Below, one piece after another: positions 23,166 through 33,559 of a DNA stretch of 64,000 nt. Source of the stretch: Siphonodentalium dalli (Eukaryota > Mollusca > Scaphopoda > Gadilida > Siphonodentaliidae). The notes below the pieces were generated by a model. It did not search any database. It was not told the origin of the DNA and worked only from the letters and a program-made list of their open reading frames with translations. The DNA lies in NCBI GenBank assembly GCA_032622095.1, contig CP136068.1, positions 152,853,151 through 152,917,150 of the forward strand, in the 5' to 3' direction. A program made the translations under genes and the position numbers. Numbering within the stretch: the first letter of the stretch is position 1; the number at the start of each line of letters is the position of its first letter.

Positions 23166-23625
23166 TTAAAGGTACTCAATCCGACCAGAGGGTCCCCATC
23201 TCAACAGATTCCAACAACAACAATCCGATCAGAGGGTCCTATATTACTATTTCTTTGGCTTTGCGGGTAAGAAATATTTGACTCGAGTCGAGGAACCCAT
23301 CAAACAAAGCTCAGAGTTATTAGATATTGATTTTTGAAATTTGTTATTTTTTCGAGATGAGTACTAATAATTGCCCGAGATGTGTACACCAAAACACTAT
23401 TCAAACAGACAAGGATGGATAACTCTAAAATCAAGTGGTAATAATAACGCAGTTTTGACTGTTGTTCTGGGACAGAAAGAATAGAAATAACGAAACTTCA
23501 AATATCGATATCTGATCACCCTGAGCGTTGATTGGTAGGTTCCTCGACTCGAATCAATTATTTTTTACCCCCAAAGCCAAAGAAATAGTAATATAGGACC
23601 CTCTGATCGGATTGAGTACCTTTAA
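23166..23625. mobile_element. AGGTACTC-ended TTAA foldback element
   Basis: TTAAAGGTACTCAATCCGAC at the left and CGGATTGAGTACCTTTAA at the right. Inverted internal blocks CTTTGGCTTTGCGGGTAA / TTTTTTACCCCCAAAGCC and ACTCGAGTCGAGGAACC / GGTTCCTCGACTCGAATC make most of the element a long imperfect hairpin. The right TTAA (23622-23625) is also the left TTAA of the next element. Confidence 0.88.
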
Positions 23626-24193
23626 AGGTATGGATGGACTTCGCGATCGGTATTGCTGTTTTAAAAGTTACATCCTTTAAAACCGCCATAAACAGAAAGA
23701 ATATTAAACTATAGACAGATTTTGTTCTTATACCAATCATAAATATCATATATATATAGCATATTAGTGTCAAGATCGTACGCCTTGTTAGTAAAGAAAA
23801 GCCATATTGTGATACAGTATAATGAGTGAGCGATATGCAAAACACTCAACACCGAGGAGATCCCACTATAACAGAACTTTGGTTAAAATTGACACCATAT
23901 TGTTTACAACATACCGATATAGCGCTCGCTAATCCTCGCCACTCGCGACCTCGGTGTTGAATTTGTCATTGTGAATCACTCCCTCAAAACAATCGTCCCA
24001 GTGTTGAGTGTTTTGCTTTTACACACTTTTTACGTGATGTATATAAACAAATCTCGGTGTGTTTTGTGGGTATAATAATCGCATTCATACAATCATTATA
24101 CTATAATATTTGTATATCCTTGAGGAAATTCATAATTTGGTAACTTTTTATTTCTAAATTATAACCTACAACCAAGGCCATCCGTACCTTTAA
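23622..24193. mobile_element. AGGyAyGG-ended TTAA element
   Basis: TTAAAGGTATGGATGGACTT at the left is answered by AAGGCCATCCGTACCTTTAA at the right. The internal words ACCGCCATAAACAGAAAGAA and TTGTTCTTATACCAATCA identify the same family as 37679-38207 and the partial copy at 63892-64000. It also holds a nested inverted repeat, CAAAACACTCAACACCGAGG (23838) with CCTCGGTGTTGA (23950) and TGTTGAGTGTTTTGC (24002). Confidence 0.83.
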
Positions 24194-24325
24194 TGTTCTG
24201 TGTCGGTATTAACACCACATTATTTATTCTTTTAGTTGATCTTGGTGCGATTATGTAGAGCAAAAACTTAATAGCCATACATGTATATGGTACCAATTTG
24301 CAGAATGGGAGGCTGGAACCCAGCA

Positions 24326-24349
24326 TGAGGATGATGATTGTGATAATGG

Positions 24350-24385
<36 letters not shown>

Positions 24386-24650
24386 GGGTGGTAGTGATGA
24401 TGGTGTGATGATGATGATGATTATTATTATGATTATTATTATTACTACTATTATTATATAATGACGACTATGCTGTTATTATATTGATTATGACGACTAT
24501 GACCGATGGTTACAACGACGATGATGGAGAAGAGAACAAAGATGATAGTATGGTGATGAAGATGACGTGATGGGGATGAGAATGATGATCGATGATGAAT
24601 TTGGTGATGATGATGATGACAATTATGATGATGAATTCACCGGGCTGCAT
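24326..24650. repeat. GAT/ATT microsatellite region
   Basis: Runs of GATGAT and TATTAT with interruptions. The Asp-rich open frame starting at 24567 is a by-product of the repeat and is not a gene. Confidence 0.93.
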
Positions 24651-24814
24651 GAGAAGAAAAACCGGGGGTTGATGTATATATTGTATATGTGTGATGTCTT
24701 TCTTTATTTTCTGCTGTCTATCTTTTGTAAAAAACTACATTTTTGTTTTCTCAATGTCGATATCTATTATATCTTGGATCAGAGAATAAAGCATATGTAC
24801 ATTTAAATAAACAA

Positions 24815-25105
24815 GAGATAGGCTGTCGCTCGGTGCATACCCCCATATGGCATACGCCTAGAAGTGTCGGGCCGTGGGCATATCTATAACACATGGCTGA
24901 GATACTCAGGACGACCGACAAAACAATCAACATTTTCAGATAAACAAAAATAAATAACTCTAGAACGGAAAACCTGAACAAAACAATTGAACATTCCATT
25001 GAATATCCTGATATACCAAATTCCATTGAGATTTGACAACCGGCGGTTGATATATCTGACCTGACGGACGGATGGAAGGACGGAAGGATAGGACGCATTT
25101 ATTAT
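24815..25105. repeat. Complex repeat fragment (GATAAACAAAxATxAATAACTC family)
   Basis: TGTCGCTCGGTGCATACCCC, GATAAACAAAAATAAATAACTC and a GACGGACGGATGG tail match the order seen in the fuller copy at 38762-39478. The tail lacks the terminal GGGGGTATAAT hairpin. Confidence 0.75.
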
Positions 25106-25724
25106 ATGCTAAGCTATCAAATAGTAGTATTTTTGCATCAGATAAATACCGTTATCCGTCTAGTGAGATATCGATATCTCACTCGTATCCATCCGCGCTA
25201 AAATAAAAAGTGAGTCTGTTCCTATTTTAAGACTGTGCTAAAAGTCCCTTGTTGTTCAAGTTGAAAAAATTGTAATATGTGATCAATAAAATGTGTTTGT
25301 TAAACATACTATGATGTTAGCCACTTTATCCTTCAACAAATCTGTCTGAAAATGGAACTATTTTATATGCACAAGCTCAGTAATTACCATGCCTGTGCTG
25401 GGGTATAAAATTGCACTTTTGGCTCTTTCGAGTTGCGCCATGGGCCAAGTGAGCGTAGCATATAATAAACAGAACATCTACACTTTCTTTTTGGATGGAT
25501 ATAGTAATTATCTCATTTGTGATGACAAAAAGCATGAATTTCCACGAGTGGCTTTTATTTGTTGTCATCACTCATGAGATAATTCCCATATACAACCAAA
25601 AAGTATAGATATCCTCTATGTATTCCAGTATACCCTTGGTCATGATCATAAAGGAGAATTTCTCTCTGAAAGGGAAACTTCGAATAAACGCATCATTGAA
25701 AGCCCTTATGATTTCACCGAAGCA
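25106..25724. other. Unassigned DNA, no gene seen
   Basis: Two antiparallel frames of about 62 codons (25377-25577) overlap, and neither has motifs. Nothing else was recognised. Confidence 0.4.
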
Positions 25725-25990
25725 CTATAACTCATGGCTGAGGCGGACGGACAAAATCATTACTAGATAAACAAAGCAGGATAACTCTAGACAGGAAAAG
25801 GCAAACAACGTCATTGCGCACTCTTTTTAAAAAGCACCACCGATGCCGAATTTCACACACCGAATTTGATTGAGATCCGATATACAATGGCTGAGATACA
25901 TATATGCGCGGACGGACAGACAGACATAAAACGGTTATATTTCCAAATAAAAAAGAAGGATAACCCTAAAACGCGAACGCCATTGTTTGA
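25725..25990. repeat. Complex repeat fragment, same family as 38762-39478
   Basis: Two internal units are visible: CTCATGGCTGAGGCGGACGGAC / TAGATAAACAAAGCAGGATAACTC and later TGGCTGAGATACATATATGC / GGACGGACAGACAGAC / CCAAATAAAAAAGAAGGATAAC. It is diverged and has no recognisable ends. Confidence 0.65.
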
Positions 25991-26525
25991 ATAGGTTTAA
26001 TTGACAAGCATGATGTTGGTGTATTTATGATGGGGCAAAAAATTCCACGTTGGAACATGTCCCAAACTTCTTTAATATTACGATTTGTATGACCAGTTCA
26101 GTTCGAACTTAAAATGTGCACAACCATAAATTGATTGTATTTCTTGTGCATAGACCATTCAGTTAAGTTGACACTATACTTTAATATCCGTGGCGGCAGT
26201 TTTAATTCTTTCACTAGGTTTTAACTGTATATAGTTTAAAACGGTAGATCTAAAACTTGGGTTGCTAATAGTTACCGATGTTCAGCTGATTTGCGTGATC
26301 GTCGGGCGTTCCCGTTGTGTAGAAACTGGTTCAGATGATCCAGAATTCACACAATATAATATAGTAACTTTTAACTTGTAGAAGTGCGATAACCCAATAC
26401 ATATACATGTTATAGAAACACACTTCAAAACTTAATATGGTCAGTTTATGTGAATTAACTTCAAGGTTTATAAAGTGTAACTCTCCCCCCATATAATAAG
26501 CATGTATATAAATAGAATTAGTCAT

Positions 26526-26640
26526 TAAAGTGACCCAAGACATTCGAAGTGGGTTTATGCAACATAAAATACATGTTATAAAAGTCTATAAAACAACAAT
26601 CATCAACAAGTGCATGCAATTAAAGTGTCAATGACAATGT
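26526..26640. repeat. Dispersed repeat shared with 52124-52215
   Basis: TTAAAGTGACCCAAGACATTCGAAGTGG is paralleled by TTAAAGGGACCCAAGGCCTTCGAAGT at 52124, followed in both by an ATCATCAACAAGT word. The TTAAAG start recalls the other TTAA-flanked families, but no second terminus was found. Confidence 0.55.
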
Positions 26641-26814
26641 AGCTCAACTTGGTGATTGGATAATGTCATACATTACAGTCAATGGAGCGATAAGGAATGC
26701 GGAAAGTTTAAATGTTTAAGTAACACCAGAGTTATACAAGAATAGTCGTATGTGTCATGCAGGGAGTAAAATTCATGTTTTCATCAACGAAATTTGTTTT
26801 TAATTTATGGCTCC

Positions 26815-26935
26815 TATTACATGTAGTGGTCACCTCGAAGATCAATATGATGTTTGGTGACGATGGGATGAGGGATGTGGTCGTTATAGGGTCTGCCAAC
26901 ATATTTAGTCATACAAAGAGTAATCTCCAGAGTCA
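26815..26935. repeat. Fragment of the AAGATGGC repeat family
   Basis: GGTCACCTCGAAGATCAA, TTTGGTGACGATGGGATGAG and TTTAGTCATACAAAG match the units at 28185-28660. The order is the same but only one unit remains. Confidence 0.6.
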
Positions 26936-27009
26936 TTATCTCGTGGGAATCGGGATTCAGAATCTGGATTCAGATTACAGATTAGACCCCGTACGACTTG
27001 GTTCGGTAA

Positions 27010-28184
27010 TCCAGATTCGGATTCGGATTCCGATTACGGACTTAAATGTTCGTAATGTAAACAAACCGAGATTTCGCCACCTCGGAGTTTAAAAACACAA
27101 GAATCCGTCTGTTGTGTTCAAATTATTGCAGAATATAAACGATCTATATCAAAGAATTTTAAATGCGGAGACAAATCTGCTCTATCGAATGTAAACTGGG
27201 AGAATATTACTGAAATTAGCCAAATAATAAAGCTATTGATAGTAACGCTGGGGGAGCACTTCGGTTGATGGCGAAGCAAATCATTGTCGATTCTATTGTC
27301 ACTTTCATATGTCCATTTCATAATTCCATCCATAAAATACCGCCCGAACGCATGTCGATTTCGAATTCGGCGGATACGTCGCTATTGACCGAATTCATGT
27401 GAACCTGCATGGATATGTCTTCTGATGTGTTCGTTATTATAATGTTTCTTCTTATTCAAGAAATAGTAGGATTATATGATATCGATGGATTATCAGATAC
27501 ACGTATGTACTATCTAGTCTTATAGCAATTTAATGTTTAAAATGTTTTGTTTCGTTAAATGCAGTCGTTTTGCACAATAGTCTCTGTATAGACAACAAAC
27601 ACAGGCATTATTTGGCCAACGTGCTGTACATAGTTGGAAAATAAAGCTTTGCTCATGAAGCTAATGTTGTGATCTTGTGATCGCAGGTGAACTGCATCTC
27701 CCAATCGCACAAACAAAAATGTAAAGCTTATTCTAGGATCTCAGGACTATATAGTGGAAATGTCAGTCAATTTATTGATTAAGTACACACACGTACAAGT
27801 TCTAGGGACGTGGCTAGAGGTTTCCTCAAATTTCCGGCCAACTGCACCCCCCCCCCCATTGAACCAAACATCAATCTCACAGGTTCGCAGAATTCCATTT
27901 GCACCCCTTGGAAATAGCCAACCTGACACACACTAAGATTGGAAAATTACCAACTTTTACTGGTTGAAAAAATCAAACAATGAGAACAATTCCAACCTAT
28001 ATATGGTGTCAAATTAATGTCCAACTAATGTTGTGTCATGCATGAAATTTCCAACTGCTGGAAATGTATCAAAGTTTAGTTTAAACATATTTATTTCAAA
28101 TATTTGTCAAATTTAGATAACACATGATATATAACACATACATTTGTTTATACATACAATGGGATTGGAGGACAAGTGCTGACT
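27010..28184. other. Unassigned DNA, no gene seen
   Basis: A run of C (27847-27859) and several short frames (two antiparallel 60-codon frames at 27747-27936) are present without motifs. Repeated GGAAATTTCC-like words occur at 27940-28065. Confidence 0.4.
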
Positions 28185-28660
28185 CACTGAAGGGTACCCC
28201 CTCTCCCATATGTTCAAAGAATTTCGGAAACAATAATGACTCCCATCTAGAGGTCATCCGAAGATTCACACAAAGTTTGGCGATGATTGAATGATTGTTG
28301 TGGCCTGCAGGTGTGCCGAACGATTTAGTCATACAAAGATTAAAATCCAAGAAGGCCGCTGGCGGCAATGTTTTACACCGAAATTCGGAAAATATGTAGA
28401 GTTGATCCTAAATATGCTTGTAAATTTTCAAAACATTTCTACAATAAATGCGGACTGAAGGGTGTGCCAATACATTCGAAATTTGAAATCCAAGATGGCT
28501 GCTGGCGGCATGTTTTTAATGAATTTCGGGGAAAAAAATCGATGGATCCCATCTATAGAGGTCACCCCGAAGATCCAAATCAATTTTGGAGACGATTGGA
28601 TGAAGAATGTGGCATGTATAGGGTGCACGTGTGCTAAAGGAAATTTTTGACGGACGCACG
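28185..28660. repeat. AAATCCAAGATGGCtGC tandem repeat, about 150-bp units
   Basis: Units contain in order AAATCCAAGAWGGCYGCTGGCGG, GAATTTCGG, GAGGTCAYCCGAAGATYCA, TTTGGxGAxGATTGxATGA and GGTGTGCC. Two full units and flanking partials are present, and the last ends in a GACGGACGCACG word. Similar repeats are common in molluscan genomes as I recall them, which supports the guess at the organism. Confidence 0.75.
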
Positions 28661-28876
28661 CAATGACGACGGACATCAACCCATGGCAACAACTCGAACT
28701 TGACTTTGCTAAAAGTAGATCGACTTTGTTCTTAGCTTTATTATCATAGCTCTCAAATAACGTAATTTCGCATCGAAACCAACGTTATGTAAACATTATA
28801 TTGCATGTTGGAGTGGAATTACCGATCGTGGTCGCGTTAGTCGAATAAGATACCCAAGTTTAATCAAAGCTTGACA

Positions 28877-29091
28877 TTAACCCTTTCAGTGCCATGTCCG
28901 ATTTTTGTATCAACCCATATTTCCTTGATCATTTTTCAAATGTATTAATTATAATAATGTGATACATTGATGGAAAGAGCTCTTAGAGCTCTTTCCATCA
29001 ATGTATCACATTATTATAATCAATAAATTTGAAAAATGATCAAGGAAATATGGGTTGATACAAAAATCGGACTTGGCACTGAAAGGGTTCA
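28877..29091. mobile_element. TTAA foldback MITE, full-length palindrome
   Basis: TTAACCCTTTCAGTGCCATG ... TTGGCACTGAAAGGGTTCA. The two arms of about 104 bp are nearly perfect reverse complements meeting at GAGCTCTTAGAGCTC. The right target sequence has mutated from TTAA to TTCA. The outer 40 bases (CCGATTTTTGTATCAACCCA) are shared with the element at 63663, which instead carries the ATTCTCTTATATATGCGAG hairpin. The region around it matches 52560-52700, which lacks the insertion. Confidence 0.93.
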
Positions 29092-29300
29092 TCGGAAAAG
29101 GTCAAAACAGTGGAAAATATTCTGAATACCATATTTTGACTAAAATAATTTAACTTACTGTACGAGCTTACCGATGTTTGTTGACATACCACTGTTACGG
29201 TTACATATCAATTGTTTCAACACGCGAAATTTCGTTATGGGAGAGTTATAAATTTGTTCAACATAAGAAAAAAGTTTGTGTTTTTTTTACAGACTTAATT
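29092..29300. repeat. Dispersed repeat flanking the 28877 MITE, related to 52560-52790
   Basis: GGAAAAGGTCAAAACAGTGG, AAATATTCTGAATA, GACTAAAATAA and GTTTGTTGACA match 52622-52720 in order. Together with 28800-28876 it forms one older repeat split by the MITE. Confidence 0.7.
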
Positions 29301-29555
29301 TTTTTTGAACATTTGCGAGTGCCTTGTGTCCATTTAAAGCCAAGTATAAAAGCAGTTAGCCACGAGTTAGCGAGAAAAAAACACGCAGCATCACGTACAG
29401 GTAGCAGTTTGTTTTCCGCGGAGTCACCGGGGCAACCGTTGAGCTATCCCGGATATAATTATAGCTGGAGGTGTATTCGCGCCAAAAATATTTTTATAGC
29501 AACCCAAGTTTGAAGTTATACAATCTGAATATGGTTACATTTGATCTACATAATT

Positions 29556-29835
29556 ATGTGTCGGTGGAATTTCCTCAACGTTGAATATGAATGAGTATAC
29601 GTGAGTGTATCATATAGTTATTAAATGGGATGTGTTATATTAGAGAACAAAAACTCGTAAAGTTTTAAAACTGCTGCCAGATTTTTAATATGGTAGCTGT
29701 TACGATGTTTGTGTCTCAAACAGAACATATCTCATCTAATAACTATAATATATACTCATATTCACTCATATCTCATCTAATAACTATAATATATACTCAT
29801 ATTCATTCAATGTTGAGAAAATTCTACCGACACAT
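29556..29835. mobile_element. Inverted-repeat element with ATGTGTCGGTGGAAT ends
   Basis: ATGTGTCGGTGGAATTTCCT at the left pairs with AGAAAATTCTACCGACACAT at the right; inward, GAATATGAATGAGTATAC pairs with TATACTCATATTCATTC. The right arm has a tandem duplication of about 48 bp (CATATCTCATCTAATAACTA, at 29727 and 29767). Non-coding. Confidence 0.82.
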
Positions 29836-30599
29836 GTCATTTCTACACAATGTTGTTTAGGATAAAATGTAACACATATTATGTAGAATTTATACACATT
29901 TGTTCTAATATACTATGGCGTGGTGCATGGTGAATGGGCAAACATGCTTACAATTCCGTTATTTTTTCTGTTTCGCTTACCTACCTTTTGTCTCGTCGAC
30001 GAACCATAATGAATATGATTTTTTCTGGATCTCGGATGGAGTGGAACAGGTCCAATATTCAAGGTCCAAATTACAAAACAATGATTCAGATCTTTACTGG
30101 CCAGTACCTTCTGGCAATTCAAAATACCACAAACGAACTTAATTAATCCACACACACATGAATAGTGTTTTTATCGAATCTAAATTCCTTGTCCACAAAT
30201 TAACTGATTTATTGGTGCCAATATTCCATTCATATAAGACACACTATATGGCTTTCTAGACTTCAAAATATTACACAGTCCGTACTCACGAACGTTAATG
30301 TACAATGAAAGCACTGCCCTATATAAGCGATTGATTGGTATGATATGGGATTGTTATTTCGTGTGTCAATGAACAGCAGGCCTCCACTAATGACCACAAA
30401 GCAGCTTATCTACCCGCATCTATAAATTTCTATACCAGTTATCGATATCACATCGATATCACAGTACTTGAACACCAAGAACGGCCCCAGACTCATTGAC
30501 ATTTCGTACTACTATTGAACGCAAAGATACATATACCATTTATCACGGCTAAAATTGATTCGATCTGAGTGGGGTCCTATTGAATGATGTGTCATTGGT
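29836..30599. other. Unassigned DNA, no gene seen
   Basis: Frames of 70-80 codons at 29913-30155 overlap on both strands without motifs. ATCGATATCACATCGATATCAC (30443) is a short direct repeat. Confidence 0.4.
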
Positions 30600-30799
30600 A
30601 ACCGTTAAATGTTGAAACTGCATCCCTTTGAAATAGTGGAAAGGGTTATACAATACGATTTCGATTGTTCTGCCCCGGGTTGCCTTGTAGATTGATATCG
30701 AATTTGTAGGAAGTTAAATAATGGTTTCCTGAATGGTTTATTCGCTCTGCAATTATTCGCCCACCATCCTCGAGTCTTGATTCAGTGGAATCGACTAAA

Positions 30800-31108
30800 G
30801 CCGCTTTCACACATGTCCGTTTCTCCGATGCGTTTCCTTGCGTTTCTAACATTTTAACGCATCCGGAAAACGCATCGGTCAAAACAGTGATAATATCACT
30901 GGGTCTTTCACACATGTGCGTTTGCCGGATGCGTTTCTTTTTTTCATGTCTCGGACTTGAAATGCTGCGTTTCGCCTGAGTTTCTAAAAAAGCATACACA
31001 AGCATGTGTGGCTAGCTTCACTATTTCGACCGATGCGTTTTCCAGATGCGTTAAAATATTAGAAACGCAAGGAAACGCATCCGAGAAACGGACATGTGTG
31101 AAAGCGGC
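30800..31108. mobile_element. Inverted-repeat element with GCCGCTTTCACACATG ends
   Basis: GCCGCTTTCACACATGTCCG at the left and CGGACATGTGTGAAAGCGGC at the right. Arms continue for about 80 bp (GATGCGTTTCCTTGCGTTTC against its complement; TTTTAACGCATC against GATGCGTTAAAA). Internal copies of CTTTCACACATGTGCGTTTG show further self-similarity. No open frame is credible; the superfamily is not assigned. Confidence 0.9.
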
Positions 31109-31719
31109 GTATGATAACGGTTGTAAACAGTCGAGTGAATTTTAAAGTGATGTGAAACACTCCGGTTAGTCCGATAGGGTGATCAAATAGAAATGGAGAA
31201 TAATCTAGCAAAAAGTTGTTATATTTTACAAATACGGACACACCATCATTCTTATACATTAAATGTATATAGCGACTCTCGATGGTGAACTCGTTTTCGT
31301 TAGTTTATCGCCGTTAGTTGCGTCCCGATTCGAGATGTAAATATTTACAATTGAGCGTAGTTCAGACGATGTTTTCTATGGAGTGTTACTGTCGGTTTGC
31401 TTAAGATTTTCGATGACGTTAGTAGAATGCTACATTCTACATAGCGCCTGAATACTAACTTATCAGTTTCACGCACCCGAATAAGTCCATAATATCATGT
31501 CTTTAAAATTGAGGGTCCAGTTTGAATGTTCGAGTTGGGCCAACTTGAAAATTAGCGTTATGTAAATTGGAAAACATATGCTTATATATAGTTATATATA
31601 CTGCAGTCCATATAACCAAGTCTCTGTTTTAATTGGTAGATCAGTAGCGTGGAAAAAAGATCATACTCATATATGTTTATGACGGGCGATTATTTTAAAT
31701 ATACATATAGACGATTTTT

Positions 31720-32020
31720 GTTCGTGAAAAATCGACTGAAACATTCTGGGTTTCTTTGTAACAATGATGAGTCTAGCCGATGAACATATTTTATGGGGGT
31801 TCTAAGCACCCATGGGCTATGGTGTCGGCGACAACGAACAGATAAAACAAGATCTACGAGATCATTTATATACATGACGAACGCGTATTTTATATATAAT
31901 GTTAACGTACTCGTTCTTGCAAAACAGACTAAAATATTCTGGGGTTCTCTGTAATCAATGGAAATATTTTGAAGGTTTCTAGGTACCCATGGGCCAGGGT
32001 GTCCGCGACATCCAACAGAT
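31720..32020. repeat. Diverged tandem duplication, about 190-bp spacing
   Basis: The order GACTGAAACATTCTGGG / TTTCTTTGTAAC / AGCACCCATGGGCTATGGTGTC recurs as GACTAAAATATTCTGGGG / TTCTCTGTAATC / AGGTACCCATGGGCCAGGGTGTC. Both end in AACAGATAAA. No gene. Confidence 0.72.
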
Positions 32021-32024
32021 AAAT

Positions 32025-32391
32025 TTAAAGGTACTCATCCGACCAGACGCTCCTAAATTACTATTTCTTTGGCTTCGGGGGTAAAACATTATTTGATTCA
32101 AGTCGAAGAACCCACCAATCAAAGCTCATGCAGTGATCAGATATCGATTTTTGAAGTTTGTTATTTCTCGAGATGTGGACAGTGGAATAATAAGTGGCCC
32201 AGAAACACATGGTCAAACGGACGGTCTTGCGGATGAAGATGGATAACTCTAAAATCAAGTGGTTATTATTACGATATCTGACCACTCTGAGCTTTGATGG
32301 TTGGGTTTCTCGACTCGAATCAGATATTTTTTACCCCCGAAGCCAAAGAAATAGTAATTTCAGAGCGTCTGATCGGATTGAGTACCTTTAA
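32025..32391. mobile_element. AGGTACTC-ended TTAA foldback element
   Basis: TTAAAGGTACTCATCCGACC ... GATCGGATTGAGTACCTTTAA. Inverted blocks TTGGCTTCGGGGGTAAAAC / TTTTTTACCCCCGAAGCC lie at equal distances from the ends. It is shorter than the copies at 23166 and 39816. Confidence 0.87.
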
Positions 32392-32411
32392 CGTTGTATC
32401 ATTGGTAACGT

Positions 32412-32676
32412 TTAACCCTTTCAAAACTAAAGCATCATTGATGAGTAGTTAACCCATAGGAAATGTTCACATAATAAGTTTAACAAACGACCATATATAG
32501 GTCGTTTGTTGAACTTATTATCTAAAGATTTCTCTCAATAACTGGTGCCCCTTCTGTACTTTTATTTATATGTCGTCTGTTGTTATCACCTTAACGTCCA
32601 TACAAATTACTAATAGACCATTCTGATGTACACGTTATAACCGAATGGGATAATCCATTTAGTATAGAAAGTGTTA
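32412..32676. mobile_element. TTAA MITE, CCCTTTCAAAACTAAA type, with internal hairpin
   Basis: It begins TTAACCCTTTCAAAACTAAA; the right end TTTAGTATAGAAAGTGTTAC is degenerate. An internal hairpin (AATAAGTTTAACAAACGACC with GGTCGTTTGTTGAACTTATT, about 32471-32520) is specific to this copy. The flanks match 30589-30640, which lacks the insertion (ATTGGTAACCGTTAAATG), supporting insertion at TTAA. Confidence 0.85.
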
Positions 32677-32882
32677 CATATTAAAACTACTTCCCCTTTG
32701 AAATTCTGCAACCTACAATATCAGGATTGTTCTTCCCCAGGTTGCTTTGTGCTGATATCAAATTTGTAGGTCAATGAACGTCACTCTTATCAGTCTTATG
32801 GCCAAATAATACTCAACGAGTCAGGACGAGTGTCATCTTAGATGCGCAACCCTTGATTTATTAAATTTGTTTCCATCTGCAC

Positions 32883-32998
32883 ATACCGCCTACCCCAAGT
32901 ATTAGTCACAGATACCGGCTACCCCAAGTATTAGTCACAGATACCGGCTACCCCAAGTATAAGCCGCACATACCGCCTACACCAAGTAGAAGTCACAG
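32883..32998. repeat. 29-bp minisatellite, four units
   Basis: The unit is ATACCGGCTACCCCAAGTAT followed by TAGTCACAG. The first and last units differ at several sites. Confidence 0.9.
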
Positions 32999-33559
32999 GA
33001 TAATAACCATTTTCGATCACGTCAGCGGATTCTTTTTTTTGGGGTTTGAAAGCTGTCCTTGTATTATCTCCACAAAATACCATTGATATGCGTCATAACT
33101 TATGTGTGTCAATTCCGAGTGGTCGAAAAATAACGAAATACTCATACGAAGACTATATTCTCTGTAAAGATCTAGAGAAATGATAGGGAGTGAAATTAGC
33201 TGTTCTAAAGTTTTCATGCAACTTTGACTGCCACCCAACGGAATATGCTATAAGTAGCAACATTAATGTGCAAACCCACTTGTAATTGTTGTAAAACATT
33301 TGACAATGAAATGTGTTTGAAATAAACAATAATTTTTTGAAATTGCGCTGCTGGTAAGAAAAAAGTTGACAATTTGATACCCGCGAAGCACGACATATAT
33401 TAATGATGTGAACTTTGTCAAGTTGAGCTAAAAAGTTCAATAATTACCTTCGCAAATCGCAATGGCTTTATGCACGTCTTATATCTATTGATTAATTGAT
33501 TGATTGGGGTTTATTGTCGCTTTAGCCACTAAGGCCATATCACGACATTGTCAGTTTTA
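32999..33559. other. Unassigned DNA with one satellite-like monomer
   Basis: AAATCGCAATGGCTTTATGC ACGTCTTATATCTA at 33454-33487 is one copy of the 44-bp satellite found at 37134-37554. No gene was recognised in the short frames at 33017-33440. Confidence 0.5.

Noticed and set aside
24567-24806. Asp-rich 79-codon open frame
   Set aside because: It is produced by the GAT microsatellite and has no conserved part.
29178-29513. 111-codon open frame on +
   Set aside because: It starts inside a dispersed repeat (GTTTGTTGACA region) and has no recognisable domain.
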